Assembly: GCF_004361815.1 (NCBI RefSeq)
Contig: NZ_SNWA01000001.1
Location: forward strand, 3,162,001 to 3,226,000
Reading direction: 5' to 3'
Source of the DNA: Paraburkholderia sp. BL10I2N1
Lineage (GTDB): Bacteria > Pseudomonadota > Gammaproteobacteria > Burkholderiales > Burkholderiaceae
DNA: 64,000 nt
Each line of letters starts with the position of its first letter. Position 1 is the stretch's first letter. The position numbers were made by a program, and so were the translations under genes. Under the pieces are notes generated by a model. It made no database searches, had not been told where the DNA came from, and saw only the letters and a list, made by a program, of their open reading frames with translations. Positions 38,774 through 47,701 of this stretch are shown one piece after another.

Positions 38774-39727
38774 TTACACCACCGGTCGTCCCGCTGCCAT
38801 CTTCCGCTGCAACTCCGGCATGATCTTCGCTACGGCTTCCTCGCCTGCGAGGATCGCGGCATTGCGTTGGCCGAAATCGCTGCCGCTCATCGCCGCGAGG
38901 TTCGGGCGAATCACGACGTCTGCGTACTTGTCGAGCTCGTAGGCCTTAATCGTCTGACCCATGATCGTGAACGTCTGCATCAGCATGTCGAACGAGCTTT
39001 GGGTGAGCCCGGTTTCAGGGCGCGCCGAAATATCGACTGCGATGACGAAGTCTGCTCCCATCTTGCGCGCGAACGAGGCCGGCACCGGGCTCACGAGGCC
39101 CCCGTCGACGTATTCGTGCGCGCCGATTTTCACCGGTTCGAATACCGAAGGCACGCTGCACGACGCGCGCACCGCGATGCCGGTGTTGCCGCGCTGGAAC
39201 AGGATCGGCTGACCGGTCTTCAGATCGGTTGCCACAACACCGAGCGGCTTCGCCATCTTTTCGATCGGACGATTGTTGAGGGTCGTGTTCAGGTAGTTCT
39301 GCAGCGCGACGCCCTGCAGGAAACCGCGGGTGCGAAAGGGCATGGCCCAGTCGCTGATCGACGCCTCGTCCATGTTGAGTGCCAGCCGGTTCATCGCGAT
39401 GCCGTTCATGCCCGACGCGTACAGGGCGGCGACGACCGATCCTGCACTGGTGCCGCACACCAGATCGATCTGGATGTTGCGCGCTTCGAGCGCCTTGATC
39501 ACGCCGATGTGCGCGAAGCCGCGCGCCGCGCCGCCGCCAAGCGCGAGGCCGACACGCAGCGGCCGCGGTGGCTTGACGACGGGCGGCGGCAAGGCGGTCA
39601 CGACGGGGCTTTCGCTGGAAGCGACGTTGTCGGACCGGCTGCCGGTGGTCGTACAGGCAGTGAGAACGGCGGATGCCGCGGCAAGCGAAAAGCTGCGGCG
39701 GCTCAGGCGAGGGGATGACGGTTTCAA
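38774..39727 (-). CDS. Patatin-like phospholipase, probable lipoprotein
   Basis: 317 residues if translation starts at TTG 39727; the open frame reaches 39895, but upstream residues are Arg-rich and unlike protein. The N-terminus has twin-arginine-like SRRSFSL followed by a lipobox LTAC (residues 22-25), so it is probably a membrane-anchored lipoprotein. Patatin motifs: GGGAARGFAHIG (65-74), nucleophile Ser94 in GTSAGS and catalytic Asp207 in DGG. Acyl hydrolase active on phospholipids, RssA-like. Divergent from gltX. Confidence 0.85.
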   Translation of the reverse strand: MKPSSPRLSRRSFSLAAASAVLTACTTTGSRSDNVASSESPVVTALPPPVVKPPRPLRVGLALGGGAARGFAHIGVIKALEARNIQIDLVCGTSAGSVVAALYASGMNGIAMNRLALNMDEASISDWAMPFRTRGFLQGVALQNYLNTTLNNRPIEKMAKPLGVVATDLKTGQPILFQRGNTGIAVRASCSVPSVFEPVKIGAHEYVDGGLVSPVPASFARKMGADFVIAVDISARPETGLTQSSFDMLMQTFTIMGQTIKAYELDKYADVVIRPNLAAMSGSDFGQRNAAILAGEEAVAKIMPELQRKMAAGRPVV

Positions 39728-39918
39728 CGATTTCTCCAGCAGCGACGCCTGCGCAACCCGATGGGGGCGCGTTTCCAGAGCGTCACGATCACGCAAACAC
39801 GACCGCCGGCGGCGATCGTACTGCGCCGCGAGCATGCGGCGCGCGCACATCATAAAGCAAAGCGCGCGTGGCGCGCGCAAACGCGACGCTGGCAAGGCGG
39901 AGGGGACCGCCCGGCGGG

Positions 39919-39924
39919 TATAAT
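39919..39924 (+). promoter_or_regulatory. gltX -10 element
   Basis: TATAAT, consensus, preceded by GCGGG; no good -35 is seen. It lies 131 nt before the gltX start, opposite the upstream end of the patatin gene. Confidence 0.5.
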
Positions 39925-40055
39925 CGCGGTCTTGCTTCTGTCATTCGAGTCCGCGCGTTGCGTTGCCAGCAGGCACATTGCAGCGCGGACACGTTTCGCT
40001 GCCGCGTCAGAATGATGATGACCGCGCGTCGGCGCCTGCCCTCGAGTAACCGCAC

Positions 40056-41465
40056 ATGACCACACCCGTTCGTACCCGCTTTGCACCGAGTCCCACTGGC
40101 TTCATCCATCTCGGGAACATTCGTTCCGCGCTGTATCCGTGGGCGTTCGCCCGCAAGATGAAAGGCGCGTTCGTGCTGCGGATCGAGGACACCGACGTCG
40201 AGCGCTCGACGTCCGAAGCCGTCGACGCGATTTTGGAAGGCATGAACTGGCTCGGCCTCGACTACGACGAAGGTCCGTACTATCAGATGCAGCGAATGGA
40301 CCGCTACCGCGAAGTGCTGAAGCAGATGGTGGAGCAGGGGCTTGTCTACCCGTGCTACATGTCGACCGAAGAGCTCGATGCGCTGCGTGAACGTCAGCGC
40401 GCAGCGGGCGAGAAGCCGCGTTATGACGGCACATGGCGTCCGGAGCCGGGCAAGGTGCTGCCGACGCCGCCGGCAGGCGTCGAGCCGGTGCTGCGCTTCC
40501 GTAATCCGCTCACCGGCGTGGTCGCCTGGGACGACGCGGTGAAGGGGCACATCGAGATTTCGAACGAAGAACTGGACGACCTCGTCATCGCGCGTCCGGA
40601 CGGCACGCCGACGTACAACTTCTGCGTGGTCGTCGACGATCTGGACATGCGGATCACGCACGTGATCCGTGGCGATGATCACGTGAACAACACGCCGCGC
40701 CAGATCAACATCCTGCGCGCGCTTGGCGGCGAGCCGCCCGTCTATGCGCATTTGCCGACCGTGCTGAACGAGCAGGGTGAAAAGATGAGCAAGCGGCATG
40801 GCGCCATGAGCGTGACGGGCTATCGCGACGCAGGCTATTTGCCCGAAGCGGTGTTGAACTATCTCGCGCGTCTTGGCTGGTCGCACGGCGACGCGGAAAT
40901 CTTCTCGCGCGAGCAGTTTATCGAGTGGTTCGATCTCGAACATCTCGGCAAGTCGCCCGCACAGTACGATCACGACAAGCTCAACTGGCTCAACGCGCAT
41001 TACATCAAGGAAGCCGACAACGCGCACCTTGCCGGTCTCGCCAAGCCGTTCCTCGCGCAGCTCGGTATCGACGACACGGTGCTTTCGAAGGGCGCGGATC
41101 TGGTGGCCGTGGTGGCACTCTTGAAGGATCGCGCGTCGACGGTGAAGGAGATTGCCGACAACGCCGCGATGTTCTATCGCAAGCCGGCCCCGGAGCCGGA
41201 AGCATTGGCGCAGCACGTGACCGACGTGGTCCGCCCGGCACTGGCTGATCTCGTCACCGCATTGAAGGCGGGGGAGTGGACGAAGGAGGGGATCTCCGCT
41301 GCGCTGAAGGCAACGCTTGCCGCACACAAGCTCAAGATGCCGCAACTGGCGATGCCGGTTCGTTTGCTCGTCGCGGGTACGACGCATACACCCTCGATCG
41401 ATACGGTGTTGATGCTGTTTGGTCGCGACGTCGTGGTGAGCCGCATCGAAAAAGCGCTCGTTTGA
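40056..41465 (+). CDS. gltX: Glutamyl-tRNA synthetase
   Basis: 469 residues. Class I signature [13 protein letters not shown] from residue 11 and KMSKR at 243-247. C-terminal helical anticodon-binding domain. It charges tRNA-Glu, and two tRNA-Glu genes lie directly downstream. Confidence 0.97.
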   Translation: MTTPVRTRFAPSPTGFIHLGNIRSALYPWAFARKMKGAFVLRIEDTDVERSTSEAVDAILEGMNWLGLDYDEGPYYQMQRMDRYREVLKQMVEQGLVYPCYMSTEELDALRERQRAAGEKPRYDGTWRPEPGKVLPTPPAGVEPVLRFRNPLTGVVAWDDAVKGHIEISNEELDDLVIARPDGTPTYNFCVVVDDLDMRITHVIRGDDHVNNTPRQINILRALGGEPPVYAHLPTVLNEQGEKMSKRHGAMSVTGYRDAGYLPEAVLNYLARLGWSHGDAEIFSREQFIEWFDLEHLGKSPAQYDHDKLNWLNAHYIKEADNAHLAGLAKPFLAQLGIDDTVLSKGADLVAVVALLKDRASTVKEIADNAAMFYRKPAPEPEALAQHVTDVVRPALADLVTALKAGEWTKEGISAALKATLAAHKLKMPQLAMPVRLLVAGTTHTPSIDTVLMLFGRDVVVSRIEKALV

Positions 41466-41540
41466 AACGCACGCGAAGCGAGGCATAAGAGCGCGTACAT
41501 GCGACCTCAAAAAAAGTCGCGTGTGATGGCTCAAAGGGTA

Positions 41541-41569
41541 TTTACAAATTGAGATTCGCTCTCTACAAT
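41541..41569 (+). promoter_or_regulatory. tRNA-Ala promoter
   Basis: TTTACA (41541-41546), 17-nt spacer, TACAAT (41564-41569), 18 nt before the tRNA. Confidence 0.8.
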
Positions 41570-41587
41570 CTCGCTTCTGTTCTGCAA

Positions 41588-41663
<76 letters not shown>

Positions 41664-41715
41664 TCAGAGCAGGTTGAAGTCTTTCGCAAACGCGGTAAGT
41701 TGTAGCAAAAAAGAC

Positions 41716-41744
41716 TTCACAAACGGTAGTAAAGCAGTTAGAAT
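41716..41744 (+). promoter_or_regulatory. Promoter of the tRNA Glu-Asp cluster
   Basis: TTCACA (41716-41721), 17-nt spacer, TAGAAT (41739-41744), about 70 nt before the first tRNA-Glu. Confidence 0.7.
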
Positions 41745-41815
41745 ATTGGTCTTCGTTGTTGATGAAAAGTTGTTTGAATCAACGGCAGAAACAAGACAGA
41801 GTCTGAAAAGATTAT

Positions 41816-41891
41816 GTCCCCTTCGTCTAGAGGCCTAGGACATCACCCTTTCACGGTGAGTACAGGGGTTCGAATCCCCTAGGGGACGCCA
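41816..41891 (+). tRNA. tRNA-Glu(UUC), copy 1
   Basis: GTCCCCT pairs with AGGGGAC (41881-41887); discriminator G and encoded CCA. Anticodon loop CTTTCAC carries TTC. Identical to the second copy at 42110. Confidence 0.97.
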
Positions 41892-41972
41892 AACATCAGC
41901 GTCACTTGGTAGTTGAAGTGGTGCGGCTTGTAGAGATTTAACCGACGCTCTGCAGGGTGCGATGTAAAGACT

Positions 41973-42049
41973 GGAGTGGTAGTTCAGTCGGTTAGAATAC
42001 CGGCCTGTCACGCCGGGGGTCGCGGGTTCGAGTCCCGTCCACTCCGCCA
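41973..42049 (+). tRNA. tRNA-Asp(GUC), copy 1
   Basis: GGAGTGG pairs with CCACTCC; anticodon loop CTGTCAC carries GTC; encoded CCA. Differs from copy 2 in the acceptor stem. Confidence 0.97.
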
Positions 42050-42054
42050 GACGA

Positions 42055-42087
42055 AGCCCGTTCAGGTGCGCTTGAGCGGGCTTTTTC
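42055..42087 (+). terminator. Terminator-like hairpin between the two Glu-Asp tRNA pairs
   Basis: AGCCCGTTCAGG - TGCG - CTTGAGCGGGCT followed by TTTTC. If active it would end transcription before the second pair. Confidence 0.7.
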
Positions 42088-42109
42088 GTTAAAGGTGTAA
42101 GCGTACGTT

Positions 42110-42185
42110 GTCCCCTTCGTCTAGAGGCCTAGGACATCACCCTTTCACGGTGAGTACAGGGGTTCGAATCCCCTAGGGGACGCCA
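42110..42185 (+). tRNA. tRNA-Glu(UUC), copy 2
   Basis: Same sequence as copy 1, 294 nt downstream. GTCCCCT/AGGGGAC acceptor, TTC anticodon, encoded CCA. Confidence 0.97.
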
Positions 42186-42266
42186 GACATCAGCAGCGCC
42201 AACAGATTCCGGCGATGCAGCTTGTAGAGAGATAACCAACGCTCACAAGCCACGATGCAAAAAACT

Positions 42267-42343
42267 GGAGCGGTAGTTCAGTTGGTTAGAATACCGGCCT
42301 GTCACGCCGGGGGTCGCGGGTTCGAGTCCCGTCCGCTCCGCCA
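42267..42343 (+). tRNA. tRNA-Asp(GUC), copy 2
   Basis: GGAGCGG pairs with CCGCTCC (a compensated change from the GGAGTGG/CCACTCC of copy 1), plus one D-loop difference. GTC anticodon, encoded CCA. Confidence 0.97.
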
Positions 42344-42347
42344 GATG

Positions 42348-42383
42348 AAAAAGCCCGCTGAGTTTTCTGCGGGCTTTTTTCTT
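42348..42383 (+). terminator. Terminator of the tRNA cluster
   Basis: AAAAAGCCCGC pairs with GCGGGCTTTTTT, followed by a T-rich run. Confidence 0.92.
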
Positions 42384-42490
42384 TTTTCATTCCCTGCTTC
42401 GCTTCCTTTCCTCGCTTCGGGCAAACCGCCCTTGCCAGCGCGTGTAGCCTGTCTTACCGTTGTGCGGACCACCATCCCGTCCGTTGCGCC

Positions 42491-42958
42491 ATGCTCGATC
42501 CGACCGAGTTCCCGACGCCTTCCTTTCAGCTGCGCCAAGCCAGCATGGATGACTTCGTATTTGCCGAAGCGCTTACCCGTAACAACATGGGCGGTTATTA
42601 CAAGCGACATCATCTCGTGTGGCGTAGGGATCTGTTCCTCGCAAGCTGGCGTGAGTCGGAGAATTTTATTCTCGAGGTGGACGGCGAAGCGATCGGCGTG
42701 CTGCGCATCACCGAGGAAGGCGACTCGCTGCACATCCGTGATGTACAGATCGCCGAAGGGCATCGCCGTCAGGGCGCGGGCACCTACATGCTCAACATGT
42801 CGCATCGATGGGCGCGCGCACGCGGGCTGAGGGAGCTTCAACTGCGTGTGTTTGTCGACAATCCTGCGGCACGGCTCTATCTCCGGATGGGCTATCGTCT
42901 GGCCGGACCGCGTCTCGCGCAGCTCGGCTCGATTCGTCATATGTCGCGCCGCGTCTGA
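42491..42958 (+). CDS. GNAT family N-acetyltransferase
   Basis: 155 residues. Acetyl-CoA-binding region IAEGHRRQGAGTYML (motif A, Q/R-x2-G-x-G) at about 90-105, and a C-terminal strand (FVDNPAARLYLRMGYRL). The acceptor substrate is unknown. Convergent with the AraC regulator, with 22 nt between stops. Start ATG 42491 (MLDPTEFPTPSF). Confidence 0.85.
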   Translation: MLDPTEFPTPSFQLRQASMDDFVFAEALTRNNMGGYYKRHHLVWRRDLFLASWRESENFILEVDGEAIGVLRITEEGDSLHIRDVQIAEGHRRQGAGTYMLNMSHRWARARGLRELQLRVFVDNPAARLYLRMGYRLAGPRLAQLGSIRHMSRRV

Positions 42959-42980
42959 CCACAGCTTCGCCTTTGCGCAA

Positions 42981-43865
42981 TTATTTGAGTTGACCGCGGT
43001 GCACATCCTGTTCGTCCGGTGACAGGTCGCTGTCTTCTTCGTCGTGGCCGTGGCGATGCTCGACGCCACGTTCGATGAATGCACGGGGACTTTCTCCGAA
43101 TGCCCGCCGGAACATGGCGGAAAAGGCGCTCTGGCTTTGATAGCCCAGCTCCTGAGCGACGTGGGAAAGGGGGCGCCCCTGGCTTAGCAGTGGAATGGCG
43201 CGCGCGAGGATCGCCTGCTGACGCCACTGCGAGAAGCTCACGCCGAGTTCCTGCCGGAATAGCCTCGCGATCGTTCGCGTACTCGCGCCGACTATCGACG
43301 CCCAGCGTTCGAGAGAATCCGGATTGGCCGGGTCGGCGATGACGGCTTCGCATAACGCCCTCAGCCGTTTCTCATTCGGCATCGGTACGGATAGCGGCAG
43401 TGGTTCAGAGCGCGTCAGCTCATCGAGCGCGAGCGTGCCGAGCAGCCGCTCGCGCGCGGAAGTGAGCCCCGGCGAATCGAGCGCAGCAATCACTTCGCGC
43501 AGAAGCCCTGATACTTCGACGACCCGGCACGCGTCGAGCCCCGGCGGAATAACCGACTCGTTGACGTATAGCGTGCGCAGGAACGCATCCTCGACAATCA
43601 CCACTTCGTGCGTGACGTAAGGTGGCACCCAGATCGCGCGCGACGGCGGCACCATCCACGTGGTGCCGACCGTTGCCATGCGCAGCACGCCGCGCGACGC
43701 GTAGGCCACCTGCGCCCACGCATGCGTGTGACGGGCGATACGTACACCGGCCGGCATCGGCCGTGACCGGACCCGGATCGGATGCGTGGGTGTCGGCGCA
43801 AACTCCGGCGGAATGTCTGCGAAATCGACTCGTGTGGAAAGCGCGGACGGAGCGGGCTGGTTCAT
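42981..43865 (-). CDS. AraC family transcriptional regulator with cupin sensor domain
   Basis: 294 residues from the ATG at 43865 (MNQPAPSALS); ATG at 43904 is also open. N-terminal AraC-type cupin (HTHAWAQVAYASRGVLRMAT). Two helix-turn-helix units follow at about 170-275: WASIVGASTRTIARLFRQELG and LSHVAQELGYQSQSAFSAMFRRAFGESPRAF. A His/Asp/Glu-rich C-terminal tail (HRHGHDEEDSD) follows. Ligand and targets unknown. Confidence 0.9.
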   Translation of the reverse strand: MNQPAPSALSTRVDFADIPPEFAPTPTHPIRVRSRPMPAGVRIARHTHAWAQVAYASRGVLRMATVGTTWMVPPSRAIWVPPYVTHEVVIVEDAFLRTLYVNESVIPPGLDACRVVEVSGLLREVIAALDSPGLTSARERLLGTLALDELTRSEPLPLSVPMPNEKRLRALCEAVIADPANPDSLERWASIVGASTRTIARLFRQELGVSFSQWRQQAILARAIPLLSQGRPLSHVAQELGYQSQSAFSAMFRRAFGESPRAFIERGVEHRHGHDEEDSDLSPDEQDVHRGQLK

Positions 43866-44029
43866 GGCGGAAACATGGCAGGGTCGGGGATGACGTGTGC
43901 TCATATTGTAGGGGCGTCGCGCTCGAACGACCCGCGACACAGGCCACGTTAGCCATTCGGCGAGAGGGGGATGAAAGCGGGGGCGAGGCATAATGCATCC
44001 GATTCGGTTCATCCATCCTGGAGACGTAT

Positions 44030-44524
44030 ATGACCTTCGCAACCGCAGATCTGTGCGACGCAAACGAGGACCAGCTTGCCGCCGGCACGCTGCGCGTTCT
44101 CGATCCCGTGTTTCGGCTCTGGGGCCGCGCGCCGTGCTTCAGCGGCGAGGCGGTGACGCTGAAACTGTTCGAGGACAATACGCTCGTGCGTGCAACGCTC
44201 GAGGAGCAGGGCGCGGGCCGCGTACTGGTGGTCGATGGCGGCGGCAGTCTGCGCTGCGCGCTCGTCGGCGGTAATCTCGGGCAGATTGCCGAGAGGAACG
44301 GCTGGGCTGGCATCCTGGTTTATGGATGCGTGCGCGACACGCTTGAACTCAACGAGTGCAATATCGGCATCGCTGCGCTCGCCACGCATCCGCAACGCAG
44401 CCAGAAGCGCGGTGGCGGCGTGCGCGACGTGACCGTACGCCTGCCGGGTTCGACCGTGCGGTCGGGGGAATGGGTTTATGCGGATATCGATGGTGTGCTC
44501 GTGGCGAGCGCGCCGCTTGGGTGA
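44030..44524 (+). CDS. rraA: RraA-like protein (regulator of RNase E / HMG aldolase family)
   Basis: 164 residues. ATADLCDAN at the N-terminus, then [19 protein letters not shown] and [11 protein letters not shown], whose R-D pair lies in the metal site of RraA-like aldolases. E. coli RraA inhibits RNase E; many homologues are 4-hydroxy-4-methyl-2-oxoglutarate aldolases, and sequence alone does not settle which. A CATAAT -10 at 43989-43994 is likely. Followed by the GGCT-like gene 22 nt later. Confidence 0.88.
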   Translation: MTFATADLCDANEDQLAAGTLRVLDPVFRLWGRAPCFSGEAVTLKLFEDNTLVRATLEEQGAGRVLVVDGGGSLRCALVGGNLGQIAERNGWAGILVYGCVRDTLELNECNIGIAALATHPQRSQKRGGGVRDVTVRLPGSTVRSGEWVYADIDGVLVASAPLG

Positions 44525-44546
44525 CTCACAGTGAGGATAGAGGGGA

Positions 44547-44948
44547 ATGCAGAACGTCTTCGTCTACGGCACGTTGCGAGCTGGAGAAGTCAACGACATC
44601 AGCGCGGCTGCCGCGCGTCACGACATTACAACGCCGACCTACATCGGCCCGGCGACGGTGAAAGGTCGGCTGTACGACTTCGGCTCATACCCGGGCCTCG
44701 TGGTCGATAACAAGGGTGTGCCGGTGGTTGGCGACGTTTATGAAATCGACGACGCGCTCGTTGCCGTGCTCGACGAAATCGAGCATGTCTATCCGGGTGT
44801 CGAAGGGCTGTTTCTCGGCCGCGATGTGACGGTCGATGTCGATGGCGCAACGCTGGCGTGCCGCTTCTATCCAGTCGCTAGAGACGCCGTTGCTGGGTTG
44901 GCTGAAATCGCTTCCGGGGACTGGGTCGCGCATCGTCGCACGCGATAA
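44547..44948 (+). CDS. Gamma-glutamylcyclotransferase-like (AIG2) protein
   Basis: 133 residues. Begins MQNVFVYGTLRAGEVND, the YGTLR substrate-binding motif, followed by YDFGSYPGLV and the catalytic-type glutamate in LDEIEHVYPGVEG. Probably acts on gamma-glutamyl amines or dipeptides; the exact substrate is unknown. Likely cotranscribed with rraA. Confidence 0.87.
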   Translation: MQNVFVYGTLRAGEVNDISAAAARHDITTPTYIGPATVKGRLYDFGSYPGLVVDNKGVPVVGDVYEIDDALVAVLDEIEHVYPGVEGLFLGRDVTVDVDGATLACRFYPVARDAVAGLAEIASGDWVAHRRTR

Positions 44949-45008
44949 CCCGGTGTTGGCCCGTAGCGGGTGTGCCTGGGTTTGAACGGGGCGAACGGAA
45001 AAGCAATT

Positions 45009-45036
45009 GGCCCGGCAGATCTGAACCTGCCGGGCC
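45009..45036. terminator. GC-rich hairpin after aceB
   Basis: GGCCCGGCAG and CTGCCGGGCC form a perfect 10-bp stem. On the minus strand it follows the aceB stop and is followed by AATTGCTTTT, so it is a moderate terminator candidate. Confidence 0.55.
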
Positions 45037-45092
45037 GGTCTCCTGCGCGCAGGACCGCTGGCTGAGGCCGTCAGCAGGTCCATGCGCTTACC

Positions 45093-46685
45093 TCAGATTT
45101 CCTCGTACAGCGGCAGCGTCAGAAATTCGGCGAAACTGGCGGAAGTCGACATCTCTTCGAAGATCTGCGCGGCGCGATCGTACGTCTTCGTTTCGCCTGC
45201 GATCGATGCCTTGACCTTCTCGAGTTCCTGTTTCGTCAGCTCGCGCACGAGTTCAGCCGTGACCTGACGGCCGTCTTCGAGCTTGCCCTTCGGCGAGCGG
45301 ATCCACTGCCACACCTGCGAGCGCGAAATTTCAGCGGTCGCTGCGTCTTCCATCAGGTTGTGGATCGGCACGCAGCCGTTGCCCGCGAGCCATGAGCCGA
45401 GGTAGTGAATCCCGACGTTGATGTTGTTGCGCAGTCCGGCCTCACTGATCGGCGCTTCCGGCCGGAAGTCGGTCAGATCCTTCGGCGTGACCTGAACGTC
45501 GTCGCGCTGCTTGCTGATCTGGTTCGGCTTGTCGCCGAGCACCTTCACGAACTCTTCCATCGCGATCGGTACGAGTCCCGGGTGGGCGACCCAGCCACCG
45601 TCGTAACCGTCGTTGGCGTCGCGCGCCTTGTCCGAGCGCACACCGGCCATTGCCTTGTCGTTCGCAGCCGGATCGTTTTTGATCGGGATCAGGGCGCTCA
45701 TGCCGCCGATCGCCGGCGCATTGCGGCGATGGCAGGTCTTCAGCAACTGCAGTGCATAGGCACGCATGAACGGCACGGTCATCGTGATCTGCGAGCGGTC
45801 GGCGAGGCAGAAATCCCGGTCGTTCCTGAACTTCTTGATCGCAGAGAAAATATAGTCCCAGCGGCCAGCGTTAAGGCCCGAGCTATGCTCGCGCAACTCG
45901 TACAGGATCTCGTCCATTTCGAATGCGGCGAGGATCGTCTCGATCAGCACCGTCGCGCGAATCGTGCCGCGCGGGATGCCGACGGTTTCCTGGGCGGCGA
46001 CGAAAATGTCGTTCCAAAGGCGCGCCTCGAGATGGCTCTCCATCTTCGGTAGGTAGAAGTACGGGCCCGAGCCGCGGGCCACCTGTTCCTTCGCATTGTG
46101 GAACAGGAAAAGCGCAAAGTCGAAGATGCCGCCCGACACGCGCTGGCCATCCACCGTGACGTGCTTTTCGTCGAGATGCCAGCCACGCGGCCGCACGATC
46201 AACGTGGCCACCTTGTCGTTGAGGCGGTACGACTTGCCGTTCTGTTCAAGCGAGATCGTCCGGCGCACCGCATCCTTCAGATCGATATGACCGGTGATCT
46301 GGTTATCCCAGCTCGGCGCGTTCGAATCTTCGAAGTCGGTCATGTACGAATCCGCCCCTGAGTTGAGCGCATTGATGATCATCTTGCGCTCGACCGGCCC
46401 TGTGATCTCGACACGACGGCATTCCAGATCCTTCGGCAGCGCCGCAATCTTCCAGTCGCTTTCACGGATACGCTTCGTTTCGGCGAGGAAGTCGGGGCGC
46501 TCGCCCGCGTCGAGGCGTTTCGTGCGTTCGACGCGAGCCTTCAGCAGTTGCTGGCGCCGCGGTTCGAATGCACGATGCAGCGTCGCGACGAGTTTGAGCG
46601 CGTCGGGCGTGAGGATCGATTCAAAGCCCGGCTTGATTTCAGCGGTGATTTGCATGCCCTGCGGCAGCGACAGCGTATTCGCCAT
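45093..46685 (-). CDS. aceB: Malate synthase A
   Basis: 530 residues from the ATG at 46685 (MANTLSLPQGMQITAEIKPG). Conserved blocks YMTDFEDSNAPSWDN, RPRGWHLDEKHVTVDG and GTIRATVLIETI match malate synthase A. It condenses glyoxylate with acetyl-CoA to malate, the second step of the glyoxylate bypass. Open frame extends to 47249, but upstream residues belong to the antisense of the dehalogenase gene. 83 nt downstream of that gene's stop. Confidence 0.96.
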   Translation of the reverse strand: MANTLSLPQGMQITAEIKPGFESILTPDALKLVATLHRAFEPRRQQLLKARVERTKRLDAGERPDFLAETKRIRESDWKIAALPKDLECRRVEITGPVERKMIINALNSGADSYMTDFEDSNAPSWDNQITGHIDLKDAVRRTISLEQNGKSYRLNDKVATLIVRPRGWHLDEKHVTVDGQRVSGGIFDFALFLFHNAKEQVARGSGPYFYLPKMESHLEARLWNDIFVAAQETVGIPRGTIRATVLIETILAAFEMDEILYELREHSSGLNAGRWDYIFSAIKKFRNDRDFCLADRSQITMTVPFMRAYALQLLKTCHRRNAPAIGGMSALIPIKNDPAANDKAMAGVRSDKARDANDGYDGGWVAHPGLVPIAMEEFVKVLGDKPNQISKQRDDVQVTPKDLTDFRPEAPISEAGLRNNINVGIHYLGSWLAGNGCVPIHNLMEDAATAEISRSQVWQWIRSPKGKLEDGRQVTAELVRELTKQELEKVKASIAGETKTYDRAAQIFEEMSTSASFAEFLTLPLYEEI

Positions 46686-46768
46686 GGTTTCTCCCTTGGT
46701 CGGTCGGATTACAAAGATGCGTTGCAATGTGTGATGAATGAATGCCCGGCTCGGTGTGGTTCTGGGGC

Positions 46769-47551
46769 TCACGTGCCAGGGCTGTGGCGCGTGCGGCCTG
46801 AACCTCGGTCGGGCGGCGAAACGGTGTCCAGAAAAGCGGGCAGGTCGGCGAGGCTCGCCCCGCTCGCATGCGGTTTGACGCCGAGTTCCTCGGCCGGCGC
46901 GCGCAGGCGGTTGACCCAGAAAGTCGTGTAGCCGAACCAGGTCGCGCCGGCCGCGTCCCAGCCGTTCGACGACACGAACACGATTTCGCGCGGGCTCACG
47001 CCGAAGGCTTGCGTGCCGAGCGCGTAGGCAGCTGGCGCGGGTTTGTAGGCGCGGACGGAATCGACGGACAGCACATGGTCGAAGAGGCCCGTCATGCCGG
47101 CGCTCTTCACGGCGATGTCGAGCATTTGCGGATTCCCGTTCGACAGAATCGCGAGGCCGAGGCGTGCATCGCCAAGGTCGCCCGCAGGCGCAAGCCTGTC
47201 GCGCAACTGTCGCACGGCGGGTATCGCGTCCGGAAAGGCGGACAGACACGCGTATTCGTCCATCAGACGCTTTTCGGCGGCACTGTTGAGGGTGAGGCCG
47301 AGTTTGCGTGCGGCGAAACGCAGCGCGTCGAGCGTGATGTTCCAGAACGGTTCGTAATGCGCGCCGGAAAGATCGGACAGCGAGCGCAACTGCGTGTATT
47401 CGATCTGCTTTTGCCGCCAGAGCTGCGAAAGCGTATCGCCGTGGCCCGGGAACATCTGTTCCGCCGCAGCGACGACCGAATGCACGTCGAAAAGTGTGCC
47501 GTACGCGTCGAAAATCACTGCCTTCGGGAAGAGTGTCGTTGTGGCCGACAT
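46769..47551 (-). CDS. L-2-haloacid dehalogenase-like HAD hydrolase (type II)
   Basis: 260 residues from the ATG at 47551 (GGAG well placed); ATG at 47566 also possible. Motif I VIFDAYGTLFDVHS with nucleophile Asp, SNGNPQML for motif II, Lys in RAYKPAPAAY, and FVSSNGWDAAGATWFG, which matches the Ser-x-Asn-x2-Asp pattern of true L-2-haloacid dehalogenases. Would convert 2-haloacetate to glycolate. Located between aceB and a divergent LysR gene. Confidence 0.88.
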   Translation of the reverse strand: MSATTTLFPKAVIFDAYGTLFDVHSVVAAAEQMFPGHGDTLSQLWRQKQIEYTQLRSLSDLSGAHYEPFWNITLDALRFAARKLGLTLNSAAEKRLMDEYACLSAFPDAIPAVRQLRDRLAPAGDLGDARLGLAILSNGNPQMLDIAVKSAGMTGLFDHVLSVDSVRAYKPAPAAYALGTQAFGVSPREIVFVSSNGWDAAGATWFGYTTFWVNRLRAPAEELGVKPHASGASLADLPAFLDTVSPPDRGSGRTRHSPGT

Positions 47552-47599
47552 TGCCGTGCGCTCCATTCAGAGGTCAGGGTCGATTCTATTAGTCATGCC

Positions 47600-47620
47600 T
47601 TAGGTCTAAAAAGACCCTAA
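47600..47620. promoter_or_regulatory. Inverted repeat in the dehalogenase/LysR divergent promoter region
   Basis: TTAGGTCT ... AGACCCTAA, an imperfect palindrome midway between the two divergent starts; a plausible LysR-type regulator site. Confidence 0.45.
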
Positions 47621-47701
47621 ACATCACTTGATCTTTTACTTTCCCATATCTAATCTGACGATCAACTTCGTTTTAGCGCGCAACTTTCGCGCTGGCACGC
47701 C

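Larger units (their letters stand above)
41816..42343 (+). repeat. Tandem duplication of a tRNA Glu-Asp unit
   Basis: Both tRNAs of the pair recur exactly 294 nt apart, and the 81-nt spacers between Glu and Asp are of the same length and similar sequence (CATCAGC...GCTTGTAGAGA). Confidence 0.9.

Noticed and set aside
39789..41534. 581-residue frame opposite gltX
   Set aside because: Antisense shadow; composition typical of GC-rich opposite frames.
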